Source of the DNA: Halisarca cf. caerulea
Taxonomy: Eukaryota; Porifera; Demospongiae; Chondrillida; Halisarcidae
Direction of reading: 5' to 3'
Assembly (NCBI GenBank): GCA_963170055.1
Contig: CAUJGJ010000065.1
Location: 1,152,501-1,162,500 of the forward strand
DNA length: 10,000 nucleotides
Position numbers and translations under genes: made by a program. Below the pieces are notes generated by a model, which was not told the origin of the DNA, searched no databases, and saw only the letters and a list, made by a program, of their open reading frames with translations. Positions 1 through 8,211 of the stretch are shown here, piece after piece (within the stretch, counting starts at the first letter, position 1; each line of letters starts with the position of its first letter).

Positions 1-66
1 TACGGTATTTGCACACAGGTGTATGTATGTACCAGTATGAACAAAGAGATGTACTTTTGCATGTGA

Positions 67-290
67 ATGTACACATATGTACGTACACATACGTATGTAC
101 ACATGCATATGTACACATGCGCATGTACACATGTGTATGTACACATGCACATGTACACATGTGTATGTACACATGCACATGTACACATGTGTATGTACAC
201 ATGTGTATGTACACATGCGTATGTACACATACGTACGTACACATGTGTATGTACACATGCATATATACACATGCGTATGTACACATGCGT
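67..290. repeat. 14-bp minisatellite, 16 exact-length units, alternating purine/pyrimidine
   Basis: Sixteen consecutive 14-bp units with consensus ATGTACACATGCGT fill this span with no insertion or deletion. Every variant (GCAT, GCGC, GTGT, GCAC, ATGT, ACGT in the last four bases) keeps strict purine-pyrimidine alternation, so the block is Z-DNA-prone. It lies in an EXOSC10 intron. Three frames are open, giving Cys/Thr/Val/His-rich translations that are not proteins. Confidence 0.92.
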
Positions 291-337
291 TATGGTAACG
301 TAGCATGCGAATATGTATGTATTGACTATCCATTCAG

Positions 338-574
338 CAAATGAAATCGTCGAAAAGGGTATTCAAGAGACAAAGGAATGTGGTTGAAGGGAATGAATCT
401 GGTGAAGAAGCCACCCAAAGCATGAAGAAGAAAGGGAAACACACTGCCATTCTGCCCGAGGACTTTCAGCCTTACGACTACTCTAGCAAAACTTTCAGTG
501 AGGTGGCCACGCAGGGCACAAACAAGATGTACTTTGACCCCAGAAAGACAGATGTTAACTTGAGGAAGAACAAG
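338..574 (+). CDS. EXOSC10: EXOSC10 penultimate exon
   Basis: The acceptor is ATTCAG at 332-337 and the donor is AAG|GTACAG at 574/575. The 79 codons start QMKSSKRVFKRQ, continue through a Lys/Glu-rich linker, and end in DVNLRKNK. The methionine at 341 is internal to the protein, not a start. The acceptor lies 47 bp after a 14-bp repeat array, so its polypyrimidine tract is short and weak. Confidence 0.78.
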
Positions 575-1145
575 GTACAGTGCATTGGCGTAGGAATGAC
601 TTGTACTTTGGGGGGGGGGGGTCTCATTCAATATCATGTGCAGTTCATGTGCAGTATAATAGCTTGTTTTATATATGATCAGGCAAACATTGGGGGGGGG
701 GGGGGGGGGGGGGGGCTATAGCCCCTCGAGCCCCCATGGTTCCTACACCTATGCTGAGTGAGACCTCACTTATCTGCACCTCAGATATCCAGTTCCCTCA
801 CCTTCCACAGGAGGTTTTTTGGAACAAATCTGTAATAAAATATCCTACTGTACACTGCAGTACTACTGCTCCCTCATTTATCCATTTTCCTTGTTTTATC
901 TGCAATTTCATCCAGAATGGATGTGTGCAGATAAGTGAGGTCTGACTGTATATTTCTTTTCAGCCACTGGTCACTGCATACCACAGTATTATTTTCATGG
1001 AGTGTTTTCTATCTTTATATTTGATGCTGTTGGCAACTTTTCATTCAATTTCTTTACTTTTCCCCAGACCTCTGTTCCTAAATCGCGTGTTCACCAACGT
1101 TCCGGACAGAGAAGTGCTACTTACAATCCGAGAAGAGTACATTAG
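338..1145 (+). CDS. EXOSC10: EXOSC10/RRP6 3' end (last two exons, partial gene)
   Basis: This is the C-terminal end of a nuclear exosome exonuclease, the EXOSC10/Rrp6 family. The family trims and degrades nuclear RNA 3' to 5' as part of the exosome. Exons are 338-574 and 1068-1145, joined in phase 0 to give 79 + 25 residues and then TAG. The best evidence is a stretch reading EDFQPYDYSSKTFSEV followed about ten residues later by FDPRKT, which resembles the human EXOSC10 tail (FQPYDYSQSDFKAF, then FDPNKQT). The last exon adds a basic tail with SATYNPRR, resembling the human terminal FRYNWPQR. These regions correspond to the flexible, basic exosome-binding 'lasso' tail. The DEDD exonuclease and HRDC domains must lie to the left of the window. 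Identification rests on remembered family sequence; a different lasso-tailed protein is unlikely but not excluded. Confidence 0.8.
610..621. repeat. Poly-G run (12 G)
   Basis: A pure G homopolymer in the last EXOSC10 intron, 36 bp after the donor. Its length is likely to vary and to be error-prone in assembly. Confidence 0.9.
692..725. repeat. Poly-G run (24 G) ending in a GGGGCTATAGCCCC palindrome
   Basis: Twenty-four consecutive G (692-715) can form G-quadruplexes in the transcript. The right end reads into CTATAGCCCC, making a perfect 14-bp palindrome at 712-725. Confidence 0.88.
756..948 (-). mobile_element. MITE family A, copy 1 (pogo/Tigger-like ends)
   Basis: A 193-bp element in the last EXOSC10 intron. 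The left end is AGTGAGACCTCACTTATC (first base mutated); the right end, reverse-complemented, is CAGTCAGACCTCACTTATC. About 22 of 24 terminal positions match. A TA follows the right end at 949-950; the left TA has decayed. The interior matches the copy at 5991-6158 in the opposite orientation. No transposase is encoded. CAGT ends with a TA target are typical of pogo/Tigger-like Tc1-mariner elements. Confidence 0.8.
1068..1145 (+). CDS. EXOSC10: EXOSC10 terminal exon with stop codon
   Basis: The acceptor follows a good pyrimidine tract (CTTTACTTTTCCCCAG, ending 1067). The reading frame in phase with the previous exon gives 25 residues, starting TSVPKSRVHQRSGQRS and ending in NPRRVH, then TAG at 1143-1145. 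The composition is basic (Arg, Lys, His, Ser), as expected for the RNA-binding tip of the Rrp6 lasso. A longer open frame here in another phase does not match and does not join the upstream exon. Confidence 0.75.
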   Translation, partial: TSVPKSRVHQRSGQRSATYNPRRVH

Positions 1146-1283
1146 AATGATTTTTGCTTTCAAATTAAACCGTGCATGAGATTGATAAAAGTGGAATGGG
1201 TTTTGCGTTTGCGTTGTGTAATATTAGCAAAAGCCGGGGCGGCAATTGAGGGAATTCCCCGGTTGGCGCTCGTCCGCTGTAAG
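1146..1283 (+). promoter_or_regulatory. Compact EXOSC10-XPF intergenic region, probable XPF promoter
   Basis: Only 138 bp separate the EXOSC10 stop from the XPF start, so the EXOSC10 poly(A) site and the XPF promoter must share it unless XPF transcription starts further upstream. The segment has a GC-box-like GGGGCGG at 1236-1242 and a palindromic GGGAATTCCCC at 1250-1260. It has no TATA box. The XPF ATG has a favourable context (AAGATGG: A at -3, G at +4). Regulatory function is inferred from position only. Confidence 0.45.
1164..1169 (+). terminator. Probable EXOSC10 poly(A) signal (ATTAAA)
   Basis: ATTAAA lies 18 bp after the EXOSC10 stop codon. It is followed within about 20-50 bp by a GT-rich stretch (around 1190-1217, GTGG...GGGTTTTGCGTTTGCGTTGTG) that fits a downstream cleavage element. 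The predicted 3' UTR is therefore only about 40 nt. ATTAAA is the commonest metazoan variant of AATAAA; the position is inferred. Confidence 0.5.
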
Positions 1284-1348
1284 ATGGATTTTATCAACCA
1301 AATATTCATGGATGTACTCGCCGAAGACGGACTAGTGGTTCTGGCCAG
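1284..1348 (+). CDS. ERCC4: XPF exon 1 (start codon)
   Basis: [21 protein letters not shown] plus the first two bases of an Arg codon. It aligns with the human [20 protein letters not shown] region. The donor is CCAG|GTTTGT. The 21 codons match the family length from this methionine. Confidence 0.88.
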
Positions 1349-2413
1349 GTTTGTACAGGGTTAAAATTATCAACAGATGCTGTAAATTTGTACTTGAGTA
1401 TTATAGGGCTTGTGGGACAATGTTGGTCGCATAGTCCGAGGTTGGTGGTGCTTTTGATCTGACTGCAAACATGATATCAAATTTGCTGCGCTACTGAAGC
1501 TCCAAATAACGGCTTGGAATTTAATCCCCGTATACCTTGTGAGATGGTAGCTATTTTATATCACCCCTTTTTTTGATTGCATGGCTGACACTGGCTGGCC
1601 CCAGTATCATCCTATCATACATACTAATCTGTGACCCTATAGCTAGCTGGCTACCCACTTTATTCAATAACTAATGGAGCATCCTATGATGACCATGTCT
1701 TCAATACAATGGGCATAGTACACATACTCATAGATACTAGAATGCCTGTGTTATTGAGGTACGCACAGGGTGCTATGTTTGGAAGTTGAGTGTGTGGTGT
1801 GCACTACAAGCCGTGGGACTTGGTTAGTAAATACCTGGGATAGTACACTCCTGGATAGTACACACTCCTGGATAGTACATACTCCTGGATAGTACACACT
1901 CCTGGATAGTACACACTCCTGGATAGTACACACTCCTGGGTAGTACGTACTCCTGGGTAGTAAATACTCCTGGATAGTACACACTCCTGGATAGTACACA
2001 CTCCTGGTTAGTGCACACTCCTGGTTAGTGCACACTCCTGGTTAGTACACACTCCTGGTTAGTACACGCTCCTGGTTAGTAAGTACCCCTTGCTCTCTCC
2101 CTACCTCGTTTTACACACTACTAAAAACACCAGCATAGTAATTACTTGTGATAATAAGTTGTTATTTTGTTAACCCTTGATGGTACTTTCTAACAAAGTT
2201 CAATCGTATGTCTACCACTCAGGGGATTGGGGATGGATGCACTTTTGCTGAAGTTTTTCCAGCTGTATTCCGACCCATGTAGTCTGGTGTTGGTGCTCGG
2301 CACCAACTCTGCAGAAGAGGTGAATGTACTGTATGTGTATTTGTGTTGTGTACAGTGAGCATTTCTCCCTTTTGTGTGTGCAGACCACATTGAACATGTG
2401 AGTGGTTTGCATG

Positions 2414-2499
<86 letters not shown>

Positions 2500-3310
2500 T
2501 GTGCATGTGTGTGTATGTGTGTGTGTGCCACGCGCGCGTGTGTGTGGGAATCTTGCATTTGTATTGTTTGTACACTGTAGGAATATTACATTGATGAGCT
2601 GCTAGCAATGGGAGTTCCACAATTGCCCAAAGTGATCACAAATGAGTTTTCTGCTAAGGAAAGGTATTTGTGAATGCATGTATGTATGTATGTACAGTGG
2701 AAACTGGTTAAGGAGAAACCCAGAGTGCGCTAATATTTAGTTCTTGTTAAAAGTATTTTTTGTTAAAAGGATGAAGATAGTACATTCTATATGTGGTTGG
2801 TTCACAGAAACTGCTCTTGTTAAGCAATATTTCTTGTTAAGCGACTTTGTGTTAACCAGTTTCCACTGTATGTGTACATTTGTGCGTATTGTGTGTGTGT
2901 GTGCGTGTGTGTGTGTGTGTGTGCGTGTATGGTGCGTGCATGCGTTCGTGCATGTGTCCATGTGTGTGTGCATACGTGTGCATGCGTGTGCATACGAGAG
3001 CATAAGCATAGTGCATTCACATGCGTATAAACTTAATCACGTGTACCTTTACCACATATGTACTGTATGTGTGTGTGTGTCTTTATGTAAGCACTTGTAT
3101 GCAAAATGATGGAAGGTACATTGTTTTTTTAGTCAAAATCGTAGTGCTTTTTCTAACAGGGAGTCCCTGTACATGCAAGGTGGAGTGCTGTTCATTACGT
3201 CTCGTATACTGGTTGTCGACATGCTACGGAAGACCTGTCCTCTAGACAAGGTGGCGGGGATTATGGTCTGCCATGCTCACAAGTTAGCTGTTGTGTGCAC
3301 AAACTCTAGA

Positions 3311-3347
<37 letters not shown>

Positions 3348-3367
3348 GTGTGTGTGTGTTGTGCATG

Positions 3368-3438
<71 letters not shown>

Positions 3439-5164
3439 ACTATGTAACTGTGTACATGCAGTGTATGTGTACATGTGCAGTTTTGTCTTTCAACTTACTA
3501 CTCTACCTGAGGTGGCTCTTCTATTTGTGGTTCATTATACGAAGTAATATATAGACTAAATGTTAATGCTGTCATTTTGTATTCTTCTGGCTTTTTCTCC
3601 ATTAATTTTACATGTAGGATTAGTGAACCTAATGAAGTTTTCATTGCCCGGCTTTTCCGGCAGGACAACAAGGTATGGTTTGAATGATGGAGAACTTGTT
3701 CAGCATGCTAGATCGACTTGGAGGTGTGTAATCATTGTAATTGGAATGCATGTCACATTTTTTTGCATGAAAATGATCTCAAAATTGTAGAATTTGATGG
3801 TTCTTCAATGAAAAATTGTGACATGTGGTATCTGTCTGAAGATGAACATCTCCTAAAAGGCATTAAAGGGATAATAACAAGAATTTTATTTTAAAATTCT
3901 ATTATATTCTATTATGGTAGTCAATGATTACGTATTATGTATAACAGGGCTGCTGTAGACAGGTGGCTGCTCTATACAGTGACCACTATAGACAGGTGGC
4001 TACTCTATACAGTGACCACTGTAGACAGGTGGCTGCTTTATACAGTGACCACTGTAGACAGGAGGCTGCTATGTACAGTGACCACTGTAGACAGGTGGCT
4101 GCTCTATACAGTGACCACTGTAGACAGGTGGCTGCTCTATACAGTGACCACTGTAGACAGGTGGCTGCTCTATACAGTGACCACTATAGACAGGTGGCTG
4201 CTCTATACAGTGACCACTGTAGACAGGTGGCTGCTCTATACAGTGACCACTGTAGACAGGTGGCTGCTCTATACAGTGACCACTATAGACAGGTGGCTGC
4301 TCTATACAGTGACCACTATAGACAGGTGGCTGCTCTATACAGTGACCACTATAGACAGGTGGCTGCTCTATACAGTGACCACTATAGACAGGTGGCTGCT
4401 CTATACAGTGACCACTGTAGACAGGTGGCTGCTCTATACAGTGACCACTATAGACAGGTGGCTGCTCTATACAGTGACCACTGTAGACAGGTGGCTGCTC
4501 TATACAGTGACCACTATAGACAGGTGGCTGCTTTATACAGTGACCACTGTAGACAGGAGGCTGCTATGTACAGTGACCACTGTAGACAGGTGGCTGCTAT
4601 ATACAGTGACCACTGTAGACAGGTGGTTGCTATGTACAGTGACCACTGTAGACAGGTGGCTGCTATATACAGTAACCACTGCAGACAGGTGGCTGCTATA
4701 TACAGTGACCACTGTAGACAGGTGGCTGCTCTATACAGTGACCACTGTAGACAGGTGGCTGCTCTATACAGTGACCACTATAGACAGGTGGCTGCTTTAT
4801 ACAGTGACCACTGTAGACAGGAGGCTGCTATGTACAGTGACCACTGTAGACAGGTGGCTGCTATATACAGTGACCACTGCAGACAGGTGGCTGCTATATA
4901 CAGTGACCACTGCAGACAGGTGGCTGCTATATACAGTGACCACTGTAGACAGGTGGCTGCTATATACAGTAACCACTGCAGACAGGTGGCTGCTATATAC
5001 AGTGACCACTGCAGACAGGTTCCACTGCTCCACCTTTACTCAGGTTGGTTTCATCAAGGCATTCTCTGACATCCCTGAGATGCTTTGTGGACAATTTGCG
5101 AAGATTGAAAGAATCATGAAAAACCTGTTTGTTCGAAACCTTTACATTTGGCCGAGGTGTGTGC

Positions 5165-5218
<54 letters not shown>

Positions 5219-5552
5219 ATGCATTTGTATTTGCATGCAGTTGTGTGTACATGTAGTGTGTGTATGTGTATGTTTGTGTGTGTTCGTGTGTACGTATATA
5301 TCTGTGTGTTTGTGCTCGTGTGGCTACATATGGGGCTGTGGGGGTGTTGGTTTATTCCTGCTGTATTGTAAGTTCTGTATTATACGTTTTATCATGCTCT
5401 GTGCACGCAGGTATGTATGTTTTCTCTGCCTTCTAGGTTTCATGCATCGGTCGTGGCCTCTTTGTTTCAGCATCGAGTACGTCCTGTATGTTATAGCCTA
5501 CGTATGTACAATATATAGTATCTATGGTTATACATGCATGTGTGTGTGTGTG

Positions 5553-5649
<97 letters not shown>

Positions 5650-6446
5650 ACAGTGGAACCTGCTTAGTAGGTACCCTCGTCTGCAGTCAGAAAAGTACTT
5701 ACTATCAGAAGTACCTAATATCACTAGTACTTACTGTATTATCAAAAGTGCTTACTATCAGTATTGTTTTCAGTACTGTACATGAGGGAGGGAGAGAGCA
5801 AGGAGTACTTACTGTCAGTGTTGTTTTCAGTACTGTACATGAGGGAGGGAGAGAGCAAGGAGTACTTACTATCGGTGTTGTTTTCAGTACTGTACATGAG
5901 GTGGGGAGAGAGCAAGGAGTGCTTATAGTACTATCCAGGAGTATGTACTGTCCTAGGTACTTGTTAACCAAGTTTGACTGTATGTGTCTGCAGTCAGACC
6001 TCACTTATCTGCACACATCTGTTCTGGATGAATTTGCAGATAAAGTGAGGGAACTGGATAAATGAGGGAGCAGTAGTATAGTGTACAGTAGGATTATTGC
6101 CGATTTGTTCCAATAAAAACTACTGCGGAAGGTGAGGGAACTGGCTAAGGTCTCACTGTATGTGCTCATGCACTACCTTATGTATGTGCGTATGTTCTTA
6201 GATGCTTCCCCTGTAAACTCCAGCCTGCAATGCATCATCTCATGCCACTGTTCTGTACCATTTGCCTGCAGCCTGACGTTGTGGAGCTGAGGCAGAAGAT
6301 GACCCCCCTAATGTGTACCATTCAGGTGGCCATTCTCGACATCATGAAGTCCTGTCTGGAGGAGCTGCACAGGGGGAATCCCGGAGTTAGTCTCACACCA
6401 CACAGTTGAGACATCGGGGGACATGTGATGCTCAGATTCACATATC

Positions 6447-6510
<64 letters not shown>

Positions 6511-6659
6511 CACGCGCACACACACACACATACAATGCACACATGTATAAATGCCTCCACACACGCGCGCGCACATGCACACACACACACATGCGCGCGC
6601 ACACACACATACATACAATGCACACATGTATAAATGCCCACACACTCACGCGCGCGCAT

Positions 6660-6704
<45 letters not shown>

Positions 6705-8071
6705 ATTCGGCAAATTTTTATTCACATTAATTGTATTTCTTGCAGTGTATAAGTAGTGTTTCTCATTACATGTCAATTAGTGTGCACGCATGTGTGTGGG
6801 GGAGGCTTAACCTGCCCTTCACACTTAGTAATACCGGTATATCCTGCTTCAAATGTATGTTTACACCTGACCTTAGCTGGACCAGGAGCTCCTCAGTTTG
6901 GAGACCAGTCTAACAAAGACCTTCAATGCTGTGATCAGTCTACAACTGGACCCACTCTGGCACCAGCTGGTACATGTGTGTGTGTGTAATGTACATACAT
7001 CATTTGGACACTTCAAAAGTGTTAAAGCATGTGTGTGGGGGTCCTACTGGGCAGATGGGATGAATTTTGTGAAGTTGGGAGTAGTTCCTTTGTACCCAAA
7101 TTTCTCCATAAGATGCCTCAAATTGGCAGGCAGATGTGCACGTAATTGTGACATTTATTACTGCTTGTATCCTCACACCTCTTTTGTACCCTCCACACCA
7201 CATCTGTACCCTCTACACTCTCTACACCACTTCTGTACCATCCACACCTCTTCTGCACCCTCTACACCACATCTGTACCCTCTACACCACTTCTGCACCC
7301 TCCACAACTTGTTATATATAACTTCCAATGCCTCTGGATCCCGATACGTTTCATTGTATTGCAGGGATTCAAGACAAAGCAGCTGGTGTCTGACTTGAAG
7401 GCACTTAGAACTTTGCTATAGTAAGATTTCTCTATGCCGTGTATGTTCACACGAAGTACACATCGTGTTTATACAGAATGTATGTTTGTTGTATGCACAT
7501 TGAATGTGTATGAACAACGTGTTCTCATATTGTTTTCCAGTTGACCTTTTTCTGTTGTTCACCTCATGTTGGTAGAGACATACTGTGTGTTTCACAGGGT
7601 ATAAATCACACCTCTGTATAAGTCGCACCATGGTTTTGAACAGCATTATCATGTCATCAGCCATGATGAGCTACTCCGTGCATAAGTCGCGCCCCATATT
7701 TTTGCCAGTAAAATTTAGGCATCAAAGCTGCGATTTACATTATACCCAGTAGAGTACAGTATAGGTTTCCATACATGCGTATGCATATGTGTATGTACTG
7801 TACACGTGTAGGAATGCTACAGTATGTATATTATTGTGTATGTGCTATGCTTATGTATGGTGTATGCGTGTATCTTGCTCTGCAGCTATCTGACACAATA
7901 CGACTGTGTGTCGTTTTACCGATATCTGGAGAACTTCACGTACGTGCCTTAGCTGCTCGTTTATATGCTTCAATGTGTCAGTGTGTGTGTGGTTTGTACG
8001 TACATGTAAACACACAGCACACTCACCCGTGCACGCACATACCGCATCTTCCTATGTACACGCAAACACAT

Positions 8072-8116
<45 letters not shown>

Positions 8117-8142
8117 GACACACATGCACACACACACACACA

Positions 8143-8211
<69 letters not shown>

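Noticed and set aside
341..721. 126-residue gene starting at 341 and ending in poly-glycine
   Set aside because: The family match ends at a clear donor (574/575); the poly-Gly tail is the translation of a poly-G run in the intron.
997..1179. 60-residue open frame over the last EXOSC10 exon
   Set aside because: It reads the exon in a frame that does not join the upstream exon; the joined frame gives a basic tail and a stop at 1143.
1176..1364. ATG at 1176 as the XPF start
   Set aside because: It is in frame, but the extra 36 residues do not resemble the family, and the ATG falls within the likely EXOSC10 3' UTR. The start at 1284 matches the family N-terminus and has good context.
1751..2035. 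Minus-strand repetitive open frames ([17 protein letters not shown] repeat)
   Set aside because: They come from the 17-bp array, which cycles through all frames; three overlapping frames show the same repeat.
2190..2620. His/Thr-rich minus-strand frames across XPF intron 2
   Set aside because: They are translations of (CA)n on the reverse strand and overlap two well-supported XPF exons on the + strand.
3949..5019. CRISPR-like regular array (33-bp period)
   Set aside because: There are no unique spacers: the whole unit repeats. The context is a spliced eukaryotic gene.
3937..5256. 439-residue open frame of 11-residue repeats ([11 protein letters not shown]), with a second open frame of 368 residues
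   Set aside because: A 33-bp period is divisible by 3, so frames without a stop in the unit stay open automatically. It lies in XPF intron 5, and its only family-like part is the real exon 6 read in the same frame.
5148..6065. 305-residue Cys/Val-rich open frame
   Set aside because: It is the translation of (TG)n runs and two MITEs. It does not follow the XPF exon phases, and exon 7 is read in another frame.
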